From the NCBI GenBank assembly GCA_000827325.1, contig KN832880.1, forward strand, positions 228,803-292,802: DNA of 64,000 bases, read 5' to 3'. Shown in pieces: positions 21,204 to 33,047 of the stretch; the first letter of the stretch is position 1; the number at the start of each line of letters is the position of its first letter. The stretch comes from Oidiodendron maius Zn. Taxonomy: Eukaryota; Ascomycota; Leotiomycetes; Myxotrichaceae. The notes beneath the pieces are model-generated. The model was not told the DNA's origin. It saw only the letters and a list, made by a program, of their open reading frames with translations, and made no database searches. The translations under genes were made by a program, and so were the position numbers.

Positions 21204-22568
21204 CGAGGCACGTTGCGTCGGGGAGGACAAGGACCATCGGGAAATATCATTGCATGATCAAATGGCGTCTAAGACTGCAGGATCCGGTGTTGTGGATGTG
21301 GATGTGGATGGGTCAAATGTACAGTAGGATCGGGAATTCATGACGCTCCCGTTAACCGGCCAACTACGCGATAATGTTTCCTATGTAATTTCACGTGACT
21401 AGAGTTTTCTTTGAGAAAACTAAGCACTTGGTATTAGCCACCAGAGCTATGGGCGTTATCAATTAATGATGGTCGGTAGTGCATGATTTGGTATTGGTAG
21501 TGGTAGCATTTATGACATATTATATCCGTTCTGAACATACACATCAAGCTTTCGACAATAGCCCCCAGCCGAATTTAAGGAGAGACATGAGCCTTACGAG
21601 CATAGCAAGGCCAGTAAGTGCTTGTAGCCAACAAAATTTTGTGACAAATTCAAGAATGTGACCACCAAATGAGCTTCCTGAAAAAAACAGCCACTGATAT
21701 TACAGCAGATTGGATACCGATCCTCATTCCAGTTTGGTGCATATTAGATATTTGAGCTATGAAAACGAGACCAAGTGATATGGATGTACTTACGAATAAC
21801 TCACATAAGCTAGTGAACTCAATTATCTACTTAATTCTCTCATAGAAGCTAAATAGTAAAGACTAAGACTTAGAGCCACTATTATAACAATTATCCTATT
21901 GAACCGTGCGATATCGTTGGTAGTATACCTTTGCAAGGCACTGCTAAAGAGACCGTTAGGCCGTTAGAACAGGTATATACAACTTGAATAAGTATACTCT
22001 CCTGACGCGTGTTTAAACTATAAGGCACATGGTTGTGGACAGTCTTGAATTGTCTAAAATAGCCTTTCTTGAAGCAAGGTAGGTAGAGATGTTGGGGCTA
22101 GCAGATTAGACGGGTCGATTCGTAGTAGCGGGGAAGGCTGGGGGCAAAAAAGGGGTATCGGTGGCATCATCTGAGCGTTCGGCCAAGAAACCGACCTTGC
22201 GGGAAGGGAAGTACAGCCTACAGGTTTGTGTGGATCGACTCGTAGCCACGAGGCGTTAGGCTTATCCTTCACCGGAAATAGGGGTATTTGCCAAGCTCGT
22301 GTATTGTCCAATCAGCCCAACCGTTGTTCCCAACTCTGTGCTTTTGGGCAATGGCTCGTTCAGCCGCGGACAGCCTGCAAACGACAGCTCACTCATCGCA
22401 GGCAGCTCGTTCGTTCAGAATATTATTAAACCTGGCCAAACCTTCTGCCGCGCGATAGTATATTATTGTATATGTCTGGATGGACTGCCTGGTTGCCTTT
22501 CAGCCGTGGCTTTTGGGAAAATTCTAGCACTGTTGAAAGCTCCATTTATCTAGGCATGTATATCTATC
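21204..22568. other. Intergenic region between divergent genes
   Basis: About 1.4 kb serving as promoter region for the HNH gene (minus) and the cysteine-rich secreted protein (plus). Two weakly similar blocks near 22075-22140 and 22200-22265 share GGATCGACTCGTAG-type sequence, a possible old duplication. No gene is seen. A TATA-like TATATAA at 22569-22575 precedes the next ATG by 113 bp. Confidence 0.45.
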
Positions 22569-22687
22569 TATATAACCTCCCAACGCCTCTAGAGGGAATA
22601 CAAATGTAGTTTACCTCAATACCCGTATCTTGACTTTTGCCCCTTTCACACCCAGGCCCAACAGTTCAATCTAAAAGGCCCCAAAAA

Positions 22688-24037
22688 ATGAAGTCGTTTT
22701 ATTACTTCAATGTCATACTCGCCTTGGTCGTTGCCAACGTGCCAACTGCACAATCCACGAAACCTATTAACCAAATGGTGATTGGCATTGACGACATCTC
22801 TTTAGACATGAGTCTTATATTGGGCGACCTTTGGCTCCAGATCGACCAGACCGGCGACCCCTCGCACGCTCAAGCCATCATCTCCACATACACCGCCTGT
22901 GTGCCTGCGACTCAGGCTGAAATAGCTGTCTGCGCCGCAAACTGTAGGGCAGATTATATCGGCGACAGCAGCCTTATAAAGGAGTGTGTTATCGGCTGTA
23001 GCGCAAATCAGGACTGCCACCAAGAGTGCGGATCTCACTCCACGGCCAATTTCATCAAGTTCGGCAGCGGAAAAAACCTTTTAACCAAGAACTGCACTGC
23101 ACCGACTGATTCTTGCCCAAGCTGCGTCGTGGGCAGTAACATACCGGTCTTTAACGATTACGATGCCACGGCGTTGGTCCCGAATCCGATCATCTCGGGG
23201 CTTGGTATCGGCATTGGCGCCATCTCATGCAAATTGACCCGGTTTACCATTAACCTTAATGTCACCGGCAACCCAGGTTACGATCAACTCGTAACAACAG
23301 AGTTGCTGCTTGGCCAAGGCATTCACATCAATATTAAAGCCAACGCCGACTCTCCCACGCTGGAATGCACCGGTGCTGTCAGCATAAGCACGACCTTTCA
23401 TAACCCCAACTTCGATTTCTACCTCAACCCAAGCGTGACTAACCACAAAGCCGCCTGGGCTGTCTCGTCCACTTTCCACACAGACAACAGCCAAGCAGAG
23501 AGCCAGGTGAACAGTCTTCTGACATCATTCCTGACCAACCCGAACACCACGGCTAGCATCAGCCAGGGCCTGACAAACTGGATGGTGCAACAGGTCTTGA
23601 TCCGGAATGGCGACGAGGTTGACGACCTCGTAAGCATCGCTACCACCGCAGCAGCCATCACAGTCTTATACACGCCCAAATGCGTCGCCGGCGTGTGTAC
23701 GTGCGGCACAAGCTGCAATGGGGCTCACTACTGCGCATCCAATTACTGGAACAATGCTGGCCCAGGGCTCACCTGCGCAGCGGGCCGGTTATGTCTGGCT
23801 TCTGGGGACTGTTGCGCACCCAGCTGCTCGGCAAACGGATGTGGGAGTGATGGCTGCGGAGGGTCTTGCGGGACCTGTGCCGCTGGAAAGATGTGCTCTG
23901 GCAAGGTATGCGTGCCTTGCATCGAAGGGTCGTGTAACCATGTATGTAGTAAAACACTGTGCGGGACATGGTGTGGGACGTGTAGGCCAGGCTGGGTCTG
24001 TGGCTATGGAGGTTGCCAAGATTCTCGCGGGCCTTGA
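22688..24037 (+). CDS. Secreted cysteine-rich protein, unknown function
   Basis: A single-exon protein of 449 aa starting at ATG 22688 with a clear signal peptide (MKSFYYFNVILALVVANVPTAQS). The N-terminal part carries about eight cysteines, followed by a region of beta-strand character (about 170-330) with several N-glycosylation sites. The C-terminal 100 residues are very rich in Cys and Gly: CTCGTSCNG, CAPSCSANGCGSDGCGGSCGTC, then a second C-x-x-C cluster ending CGTWCGTCRPGWVCGYGGC. The GCGSDGCGGSCGTC pattern resembles short Cys-Gly repeats of extracellular proteins in bacteria and other microbes, but I cannot name a family. The start is supported by a TATA-like box and CAAAAAATG context. 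It is likely extracellular or wall-bound. The CorA-like gene is convergent downstream. Confidence 0.75.
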   Translation: MKSFYYFNVILALVVANVPTAQSTKPINQMVIGIDDISLDMSLILGDLWLQIDQTGDPSHAQAIISTYTACVPATQAEIAVCAANCRADYIGDSSLIKECVIGCSANQDCHQECGSHSTANFIKFGSGKNLLTKNCTAPTDSCPSCVVGSNIPVFNDYDATALVPNPIISGLGIGIGAISCKLTRFTINLNVTGNPGYDQLVTTELLLGQGIHINIKANADSPTLECTGAVSISTTFHNPNFDFYLNPSVTNHKAAWAVSSTFHTDNSQAESQVNSLLTSFLTNPNTTASISQGLTNWMVQQVLIRNGDEVDDLVSIATTAAAITVLYTPKCVAGVCTCGTSCNGAHYCASNYWNNAGPGLTCAAGRLCLASGDCCAPSCSANGCGSDGCGGSCGTCAAGKMCSGKVCVPCIEGSCNHVCSKTLCGTWCGTCRPGWVCGYGGCQDSRGP

Positions 24038-24613
24038 AATGCTTGGTCCGGTATTATCGAGGTTAATTAGTTGGTGGGCTACTGGAATACGACGCGTCCT
24101 ATGTATTGTTAGTTCCATCAGGTATGCTACTCTTGGTGTAATAGAGAGGCTTACCCAGAATGTATTCTTCGCCAACTCGGTGCATTACTGGAGTGAATAT
24201 ATACAGCCAGTGGTATTAACCACTTCTTATTTGACAAGGACTTTCCTCTATGACGGGAGCGTACTTGACTGCGATATCCTAGTCATATTGACGGTAAAGA
24301 TATAAATCCAATGGCACAAGAGACCAAATCAAGCAAGTGGGTTGCACCTGATGGCCAGGCAGGAAGGGATTTCAATATCAGTGCTGATTTGAAGGACCAA
24401 CATGGTCGAACACCATTTCCTTGCGCTGCCGGGGGTGGGTTATAGGGCCATAGTGAGACTATAGATAGGGCGGGATACGCTAAGGCCGACTGAAAGGGTA
24501 TAGTTAGACACCAGTTTGGGAGATAGTTGAAAGGTATTCTGTTGTTGCTGGAAGTAGGTGGCAGAGCCGGAGAATAAATGTTTTTGCGAGTCGTTAATGC
24601 CACTCTACAAACC

Positions 24614-26275
24614 TCAACTTTTGTTCTCAGGGTCAGGAAACGCCGCTTTCCTTTCTCTTCGTCTAAGAAGTAGGAACAAGTTCTGTCTTTTCTTCATAAA
24701 AGCTTCAAGAAGCTCTTGGCGCCAATACAAATATGCAAGCATCATCAAGAGCGGAATCGAGACCGCCCAGAACACCCAGGATCTTGGATTACCAGGCAGA
24801 AAGTCACCACTCATGGAAAAGATACTTGCAACTGTCGATAAAGGTATGAAGAGCATGGTTAAGACTGTGATCTTCGACAAATTTTGTGCATTGCCATTCG
24901 ATATTAGCGCCTCATTGATCGTAATCCACTGCAGATATCCCGTTGCCACCGAATTCGTAAACTTGTCTACAACATGCGTAAGGTCCATCACCGATCTCCA
25001 TCCATCAATTTCCCATTGCGGCGGCCCGCCTGCGACAACCGAATTCCAGGTGGTTCCATCCCTCATTGGTAAACCGAGTGAGACCATGTTATATTCCATT
25101 TCCCCGATAAGTTCTTTCATCGCCGCGCAGCTGCCGACGATAAAGTCGAAGAATTCATCGTTCCAACTCGCTAGTGCGCCTTCTGAGAAACTGCTGAGAT
25201 AGTTGTTGCGAAGAGTTTGATTTGGTTTGACGTGCGTCTTTTGGAGTCTGAGAAGGTTCAGGTATCGACGTCTCAGGAAAGCTAGCATTATCCCGATGAC
25301 TAGCTTGCGCGGAAATTCGACTACAGCCATCGGATTATTAAGTTTACTAACGTCCTGATTTCCGGATGCAAACTCTTCCAGCATATCATCGAAGATCGAG
25401 ATATACCGCGGACATTCATAAGCTTTGGCCCATTCCGATACCTCCTCGGGAAGTTCCTGTAAAGCATTCATTTCTGGATACAAGTAATGCTTTGGTATTG
25501 AATTTTCGTCTCGAAGATCACGCCGAATTGATGCCAGTTGCATTGATGGCAAGCACTTAACATGTCCTGTGAGAGGCGGGTCTACGAGAATCACAGCATC
25601 CCAGGAACCATCTATTCCCAACGGAGAACTCCAAAATGAAAGGATGTGATGACTCCGCATTTCGTCATAGAGGGGGCCATTTGGGTCGTATGCATGAAGA
25701 TACCGACACACGTTCGTATTGAAGGCGTAGATGCTGGGACTCCTGTGCAGTGGGACATTGACTTCGGCGCGGTGCGAGGTTCCGTATCTGAGGCGGAATT
25801 GCGTTTTCGATTGACGGTCGAATGGGTTCCGGTGATTGAAAGTGGAAGACGCTGGATCGTCGTAATGGCCGGCGAAGAAGCTGGGTGGTGTCCTTAGTTG
25901 TGAGCCAAGTGTCAAGATGTAGTTACGTGGGAGATCCTCTAATATGAAGAGGCGTCGTTTAGGTTGATTCTTCGAACTAATTGCCCGAGATGGTGCAGTC
26001 GCTGAGAGATAATGCCGTAGCTCCACTGAGTTTCCGAACGGAGAGATTCGCTTGCCCAATGCCTGATCAAATTCTACTACTGCACATCTTCCCATTTCTC
26101 GTTCAACGGGCGATTGTCTCGCGAGCGCTGCGGCGAAATTGGGAAAGAGAGGTTGGATTTGGTTTTGTATTAAACCCATATATTCCAACTCATTGTTATC
26201 AATGAAGTGGGGAGACCATTCAGAAGTATTGGAGAGATGGTCCATCTCTTCCGCAGCCATCTCTTCCGCAGCCAT
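24614..26275 (-). CDS. CorA-like membrane protein (fungal CorA-domain family)
   Basis: An uninterrupted frame of 553 aa. The long N-terminal part is soluble. The last 130 residues follow the CorA plan: a long helix leading to a first membrane segment (ITVLTMLFIPLSTVASIFSM), a short loop (SGDFLPGNPRS) and a second membrane segment (WVFWAVSIPLLMMLAYLYW), with a basic C-terminal tail. True CorA Mg2+ channels have Gly-Met-Asn in the loop after the first segment. Here the corresponding stretch is SMSGD, so metal transport cannot be assumed; fungi have a large family of such CorA-like proteins of unknown role. The start carries an exact duplication of MAAEE, giving in-frame ATGs at 26275, 26260 and 26245; the first is used here. 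The gene is convergent with the secreted protein upstream in the window. Confidence 0.8.
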   Translation of the reverse strand: MAAEEMAAEEMDHLSNTSEWSPHFIDNNELEYMGLIQNQIQPLFPNFAAALARQSPVEREMGRCAVVEFDQALGKRISPFGNSVELRHYLSATAPSRAISSKNQPKRRLFILEDLPRNYILTLGSQLRTPPSFFAGHYDDPASSTFNHRNPFDRQSKTQFRLRYGTSHRAEVNVPLHRSPSIYAFNTNVCRYLHAYDPNGPLYDEMRSHHILSFWSSPLGIDGSWDAVILVDPPLTGHVKCLPSMQLASIRRDLRDENSIPKHYLYPEMNALQELPEEVSEWAKAYECPRYISIFDDMLEEFASGNQDVSKLNNPMAVVEFPRKLVIGIMLAFLRRRYLNLLRLQKTHVKPNQTLRNNYLSSFSEGALASWNDEFFDFIVGSCAAMKELIGEMEYNMVSLGLPMRDGTTWNSVVAGGPPQWEIDGWRSVMDLTHVVDKFTNSVATGYLQWITINEALISNGNAQNLSKITVLTMLFIPLSTVASIFSMSGDFLPGNPRSWVFWAVSIPLLMMLAYLYWRQELLEAFMKKRQNLFLLLRRRERKAAFPDPENKS

Positions 26276-27782
26276 ATCTGTGGTGGTGAGATTGTGATTA
26301 AGGTCGTCGATGGAGTACCGCCAAGCCTTCAGGTCGCGAAATCAGGATTCGTATCTAAGGTTAAGATAGGCTCTTATAGCAGCAGCAAAACATTCTATGG
26401 AACTAGCATTCCCACTTTTCCAACTAAATAAAGCACAAGGAAGCCATCCCAAATTCCGGGGTGCGACTACACCGTTTCATAGCCGAAGTGCGGGCTTATG
26501 GCCAAGGGCTTACGATCCTCCTATGCGACCACGGAAATTGGCTCATACTCCTCACATCTGTGTCACTTCTTTGGCAGTTCTTGGTATATCTTCCTTACGC
26601 GTTTCAAGAACGGGTCCGTGCTTACCTTCTATCTCGGGGGATCAGCCGTACAGAAGTAAGACTGAGACTCAGGGGCTGAAATGATCGACAGTTATTCCCG
26701 GCATCCGTTCGTCCTACTTGCAATAAGGGATGAAATTCCCCTGCACAAACCGAGGTTGAGTTTCTCCTCCGTTCTGAACATGGACACACCTCCGTTAGTC
26801 GTCGTGGCAGAAACTTAATCGAGTCTCCTGCGCAGACACCAAGGAAGCACAGCCCATGTCGTTTCAAAATTCAACACATCAGGCATGTTGCGACCGAATG
26901 CCCCTTAAAGTCGCGCCACCTTAGGGCCTATCGCCTAGCTCTGGGGTGATCGCCGCCAACAGAGATGCTGGATTTGGGCACGCACCGCAGTCCATTTCCG
27001 GTAAATAGCCCGGCTTTTACGAGAAAATTATGTATTTGGTCTAGGGAGAACCCCTATTCCGTGATCAATTGATCCTGAGTTCGCTTGACAGTGTGCCCAA
27101 GATATGAGGGGCGATATCCAATACCTTGCAGCTCGTTGCCGATGGGTTCTGTTCTGCGGGGTACAAAACGACCACAGTTCCCCGAGCCCAAGACAAGTAC
27201 CCAAGTAAAGGCTTAATACACCCATTGGGTCGGGTGCCCTAAAAACCCACCAGGTACCCTATCCAAGGTGCACAGCCTTGAAAATCTCAATGTCCAAATC
27301 GCTCGCAATCCGTAATGGCGTAACAGGCGAGCGGAATCGCCGTAATATATTGCAAGCTTGCTTTAATAATTTATTCTATGCATTCTAATAACTTCTGGAA
27401 TATACCCCATGGTCTTATTCTACCTTGGGAAGTATAAAGTGATTAGTAATTATGCTTTAGTGCTTATCACCAAGGTCTAGAATTAACCGGGTGTAATAAA
27501 TCGTCCCGTCATCGCGGGACAGAACCTTATCTATTGTGTCCTCTCCGTTGATAACATCGCACACACGACCACTAGAAGTCTTTCCAGACCATCTCCAATG
27601 CCTGGTCTACAAATCGTTGATCTCCGAAATTCACAACGCGTCTGAATACCGCTTGTCGACGATGTCTGGGCCATGCTGCTCTACGTTCACGTGAGATCAT
27701 TTACATGGCACCAGCATTAATCCTTCCAGGCTTGAGATGCGACTATCATACTCCCCTTAACTCAGTATCGGTACTTTGGAAT
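26276..27782. other. Spacer and promoter of the second Zn2Cys6 gene
   Basis: About 1.5 kb. The middle (26450-27250) is richer in GC than most spacers here and full of short inverted CGG/CCG pieces, but I see no protein family or clear repeat. From 27330 it is AT-rich. An in-frame ATG at 27705 would extend the regulator by 26 residues. Confidence 0.45.
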
Positions 27783-29901
27783 ATGTCTACTATTAAACTG
27801 CCTCCATGTCTGCCAAAAAGACGTCCAGTCAACAAAGTTTTTAGCGGCTGTGCTCGGTGCAAAGCGAGCAAGGTTCGTCGTAACATCATTCAATTGTCCT
27901 TATTCGTCCATATCCCAGAGAACAATTGTTGAAGACTAGTTTCATTACAGGTGAAATGCGATGAAGCGAAGCCAAGCTGCAACCGCTGCAATTCAAGAAG
28001 ACTTCCCTGTCCCGGGTATCCTGGTGTAGTTTATCGATGGTCTACAAAACATGAGGTATTCAAACCTCCAAAGTGTATGATGATATTTTATGATTTGGCT
28101 GCAGAAATCTAAATCATTCGTAGCACGGAATTCGACTGCCGCGGACAGACAACCTCTGTGTCCCCTATTCGATGACCTTTTATCCCCCGAATCAGGCTCA
28201 CCCGAAGCCTCCCTGACGTATTATCAATCTGCTGTGGATGCACTGGCCCAAGTACACCCGCAACCATGCCTATCCAATATAACATCGCAGTGTCTAACCA
28301 AAAATATTCCCTCGACACCTGAGAACGATACTTCGATATGCCAATCGTATAATATCCCAGACAGCTCAATCTTGCACGGTCCATTGAGTACTACTGGCTC
28401 CCCGGTCTCTATAGGATTAGCAAAACTTTCGCAGTCATGGTCCGGTGCGGTACAAGCCCGCAAGAAGAGAGGCCGACAATCTCAATTATCCTCCAACATG
28501 CCAAGTTCATGGAGTGTATCTATTCCACCATCCATCAACCATATTCCAGTGATGCTAGCATCGTATTATTTCCGGGATGTCTGCTCTGTTTTTTCAAGTT
28601 TCGACTCAGAGCTGAATCCTTTTCGATCATATGTTTCCCAAGTATTCCAGTATTCCTCACCTGTGTTCAACGCGATGCTAAGCAGTTCTGCGGCGAGACT
28701 AGCTGACGAGATGCCTCATTTAAAGATAGTCGGCCTTCAGTATCAAAGCCAGGCTATGAGATGTATTGCAGAGAGTCTAAAAGAGGCAAATCAGATCCCT
28801 GAAGATACCCTCTTTGCAATATTCATTCTAGGCCTTAGCACTGCCTGGCATGACGGTAAAGATATTGGCCTCGCTCATTTTCGTGCTGCTCAGCAGGCCA
28901 TCTTATCGAATTCGGTATCTTTCAGAGGGAATGACCAATCAATGATTAGCTTCTTCAAGTATGCTCTCGTATACTGGGAAATGGCTGTTAGCCTTGTTTC
29001 TGACGAAGTCAAAATTTCCGACTCCGATATCGTGAATGATATTGGGGAATCCAATTTGACGGCCATAAGTAATAGTGAGCCCGGTAATATTCGTGTCGTG
29101 CCTCACCCATGGACCGGCGTATCATCGCCTGTCCAAGTTCTTTTCAGTCGAGTTGCAAAAGTTATCGGTTCTCTGCGATCAATTAAATCGTCTTCGAATC
29201 TCGGAATGATCAGGTACCCTAAGCTTAGTGAAGAAGCAGAGAGATTGGAAGTATCCTTGTGGTCAATAGAGTTACCTCTTATTGCCAATGTCGACGATAC
29301 AGGGGATCCAAATACTCCGGCATCTCATCATCTCCTTCTTGCAGAGGCATATATTTTTGGGGCTCTGTATCAAATTTATCACAATTTCCCCAGCGTACTA
29401 AGAAAACGTCGAGATTATTTATCAACTGGGACATTTCGTGGGACCTCTCCGATGAACAACCCGTTGCAAGAATGGTACCATTCCCTGCTCAGTGATGCCA
29501 GTGACACTACGCTTCTAAAATCCCTGGGAATCAATATAATCTATCGCCTTCAACAGATCCCAATAAGCTCTGGGACGAGGTCTGTTCAAGCTATATTGAT
29601 GTTTGTGGCGGCTGGTTCACTATCACTTCCCTCGCCCTTGATATCAGAGGACCCTTGTCTACTCAATACGCACTCCGTTCAGCCAGAGGCGGTGTTTGGA
29701 TCGGATCAAAGTATTCATATCATACAATTGAGAGAGTTTACGATCTCTCGATTATCAGCTTTACGGAAATTGATCCATTCACGACCGGTTGATCTGATGT
29801 TGCAAGTGATCAAAGAGATATATTGGCGTCTAGATGAGGGACAAGATGTCTTCTGGATTGACGTTATGCACGAAATGAAGTGCGAGACTATGCTTGGTTA
29901 G
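27783..29901 (+). CDS. Zn2Cys6 transcription factor (Fungal_trans_2 type)
   Basis: A nuclear regulator made of three exons: 27783-27872, 27951-28055 and 28105-29901, joined by 78-nt and 49-nt phase-0 introns. Splicing brings together the zinc cluster GCARCKASK / VKCDEAKPSCNRCNSRRLPCPGY, with C-X2-C-X6-C-X6-C-X2-C-X6-C spacing. The spliced protein is about 663 aa. From about residue 170 it shows the long all-helical region of the Fungal_trans_2 family (for example YYFRDVCSVFSSF, PHLKIVGLQYQSQAMRCI, EDTLFAIFILGLSTAWH), ending with EIYWRLDEGQDVFWIDVMHEM, a frequent end in this family. The next genes are an amine-type permease, an FAD oxidoreductase and an aldehyde dehydrogenase, so it is a good candidate for their pathway-specific regulator (inference from position). 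The 3' end is convergent with the permease, about 180 bp away. Confidence 0.88.
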
Positions 29902-30080
29902 AAATGAGGAATTTGGTTTATTAAACCCTTTTGTAAGGCCAGCGGATAATGGCGAGAAAGAGCGTGAATGTGAGCTGGGGCAATCTCGGGTTCATTCTAC
30001 ATGACTTCCCAAAACAGCTTACTCCCAAGATATAACATCGCACAAGTTACTTAAAACGACATGTAATGAACATTGGATCT

Positions 30081-32243
30081 CTAGCTCATATCTGACGGTG
30101 TGACCTCCAGCACGTCTTCGCCAATCGTCTTTTGAGGCCCTTTAAACCAATACTTGCCCCCGAGGTTGAAAGGCAATACCCAGCCTACGAGTGATACTAA
30201 CGTGATAAATCCAATCATAACTGGTGCATAATTTAATGTCGTCTTAAAGGTTATTAATAATAATGAGTCGCTAATAGGGGGGTAGGGGAGGCTTACTCCA
30301 GAAACAGGATAAACCTGCGGCAATAGTAGAACAACGAATAGATAACAAATCCAGACACTTGAAATTGCTGCAACGACTCCGCTGGCCCTGCCCAAGTTCC
30401 ATTTCGCCGGTATAAAAACATCCGCACCCACTGTTTGGCGAGCGATGATTGGGAAGAGGTAGCTGACGTTAGTGGCTATGGTGGACATGGCTGTGATAGC
30501 GGAGAATGCAACGGAAGACCCAATAACAGCGGTGGAGATGGCAATGGATACTGCAGCGACGAGAAAGGCAGCGTGAAGGGGCATGCGGTGGCGGGAGGTG
30601 AGTTTGCGGAAGTATCGTGAGAAGGGCAAGACGTTGTCACGCGAGATGGCGTAGGTTACTCGCTGGAATAGAAAGTTAGCTGGCTTTAGAGCTCAATAAG
30701 GGAAGAAAGGCTTACTTGTGCCGACATGAAGGCCGAAGCGGTTGCGCATGTGCTGTCGACCCAGAGGAGGACCAGGATGGCAATAGAGCCGGAGGGGCCA
30801 ATTAGCTGCATAAGATATTCGGCCCAGTTGTTTGAGTATGTTGCTGGTTTGGAATTTAGTAAGAATGGGAGAAGAAGAGGCGAGAGGCTTACCTGCAATG
30901 ATACCGTCAAAGTCTTGAATGCAAAAGAGAATGATTATCAACGTTGGTATGGAGAGGAGCCACCCAGACAATGTTGCCATCCACATCCCCTTTGCCACAA
31001 CAGCAGATGCTTCGTTTGTTTCTTCTGCCAAATGGGCTGATGCATCATAACTGTATTAAGATACGTTAGGAGTGGCCATACAAGTAGGTCCGTGCACAGT
31101 GGTCAACGACGAAGAAACATACCCGAAAAATATCCACGCTCCCTATGTAAATGAAGTTTTAGCCAAGCTCTAGTATCAACCTATATGGGTGGTGGCTTAC
31201 GAAAAGGGTGGATATAACCCAGCAATACGCATCCGATGCCTGCTTCTTGTCTCCATAATTGATGTTATTGTAGAAATGTTGAAATACACCAGAGGACGGT
31301 TGGAAATTTCCGCTCGCCTATGTATAAGATATTAGTAGGGATAGATTTGGGTCAGATACATGACATTTGCCTTGACTGGGAACCAGATCCAGTACGCGAA
31401 AAAGAGAGAGAAGAAGATAGCGATAGCAAAACGGAAATACAGCTGCCTATAGCCAGGTTGAGTTAATCATCTTACAGGGGTTCAAATTAACTTACAAAAC
31501 GCGAGGGCTTATAATATTGGGAAGCATAGCAATCAGAATACCGATTGACGTCAACAGCCAGGCAAACCATCCTTTGGTCAAGATGCTGGCATTAGGATAC
31601 TGGATCTCAAGGGCGGATAACAAGAAATTGGTGGCTCCTTGTTGTACTCCGCACGGTACGGTGATCCATCCAGCCCAATTCCACCACTATATACCATGAG
31701 TTGAAGTTAATCTCGAGCACATGATATGGGAAGTGATAAACTTACAGCCGTCATCCAACTTAAGAAGGGTCCCCATTTTTTACCACCAAGGTAAAAGCTC
31801 CAGTAATATATACCTCCAGCGACAGGAAGGGCCGAGGCAATCTCAGCCATGGCTAATGATACTATAAACGAGAAGCCGCCAACCATAGTCCAGTTTGCGA
31901 AAGCTGCTTGCGGCCCACCTGTGGACATCACAAAGGCGAACATCATGGGAATTCCAGAGATGAAGTTCATAGTCTGGCCCAGTGTCAGGATCACTCGATA
32001 CGGATAGGCTGATAAGATTACGAACGGTAAAGGTAGCAGCCCAATTTTCAAATAGCCCAAGGGTGCGAAAAAATTCTTTCCAAACATCAGTATTCAATAG
32101 ATGACCAGGATAGAGAACATACCCTGCTTGTATCCCAGTTGCGCCAGCTGGTATTCATCTTTTGATACAGCTTTTGATTCAAACCCATTTGAGACATCAT
32201 TGCTCGGACTAATCGTCATAGAGTTTTTCTTCTCGGCCGCCAT
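30081..32243 (-). CDS. APC-superfamily amine/GABA/choline permease
   Basis: A plasma-membrane permease of the fungal GABA/choline/amino-acid group (Uga4, Hnm1 and Bat1 relatives). Eleven exons were assembled from frame continuity, in transcript order: 32123-32243, 32026-32075, 31746-31973, 31496-31686, 31365-31446, 31201-31317, 31123-31142, 30893-31050, 30716-30843, 30297-30662 and 30081-30242. All ten introns are 47-72 nt with GT-AG ends, and the exon lengths add up to 541 codons (540 aa), normal for the family. Marker segments are ENWAATFT, STGGPQAAFANW, AMAEIASALPVAGGIYYW, WWNWAGWITV, GYDASAHLAEET, DSTCATASAFMSAQRVTYAISRD and SYLFPIIARQTVGADVF. About twelve membrane helices are expected. 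The ATG at 32243 lies in a strong context (CGCCATGG). It faces away from the FAD oxidoreductase. The substrate is inferred to be an amine or amino acid. Confidence 0.9.
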
Positions 32244-33047
32244 GGCGAAATTATACGAGGATATCGTTTTCAATAACCGGTAATTCTGAATATGGTTGTC
32301 AATGATGTCGGAAGTCAGCGCAAATGAGACTTAAATCCTGCGAGGAGGCCCATTGGCAGGACTAGGGATAGTTGATGGTTTAAGAGTGATGTGTTGGCTC
32401 ATCAGGATTCTTCCTGCCTTAATGTAAGAGGGGTTATATAACTAAGATGAGCACAGATGAATTACAAGGAATGATATCTAGGCTTCTCCCCACGAATTCC
32501 GTGAATCGGTCTTGCCTCCTCTATATGTGGGGAGATCCTTAGAGCTTTTTTTGCCCGGACGATATCGACGCTCCACACTAGTCTGTTTTAGGCATATCAT
32601 GGCGATGGATCTCTGATTGGACGATAGGTACTGGTCTAACTACTCCTGTAGAATCCACTTTCGTAGGTCTAACCCTTACAGTAGCTGTAAAGAGGGGTAG
32701 TCATAATATAGTACGGGGTTTGCCCGTTTCCGGGAAATGTGATCCAGTTGATGAGATAGATACAGTACGTCCCTCACAGTACCCGCTTATCAACTGCAGA
32801 CTTGACCTACTTAGGCTCATTATCGCGGCCAATTCTTTAGTCCAGCTCCCTAATTTTAACCGAGGTTCTAGCTGGTTAGGTATTGCCGGAAATTATGTTT
32901 TGGAGATACTGAGATTTATAGTACAGCACACTTCCGACCCGAGGGAACGGACTTGGTGGATATTCGCGCTAGATCATTCCAAAAGCATCCTCTGGTAGGA
33001 CACAGTTCTTCCTGTCAGATTTCGTGAGCGGACGGTTGCAAGACACA
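32244..33047. promoter_or_regulatory. Shared divergent promoter, permease / FAD oxidoreductase
   Basis: About 0.8 kb between two divergent genes of the same inferred pathway. It contains CCG-N5-CGG at 32499-32509, a perfect inverted CGG pair typical of Zn2Cys6 dimers, and a near-palindrome TTTCCGGGAAA at 32727-32737. The open frame at 32720-32998 has no recognisable domain. A bidirectional regulatory role is inferred. Confidence 0.45.

Noticed and set aside
23718-24305. 195-codon frame overlapping the end of the Cys-rich secreted gene
   Set aside because: Shadow frame; no conserved features, and the main frame has a signal peptide and structured cysteines.
26440-27250. GC-richer spacer suspected to be a transposon remnant
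   Set aside because: No terminal repeats, target duplication or coding similarity seen.
32720-32998. 92-codon frame in the divergent promoter as a first exon of the oxidoreductase
   Set aside because: Composition and sequence do not match the family, and no in-phase splice to 33121 was found.
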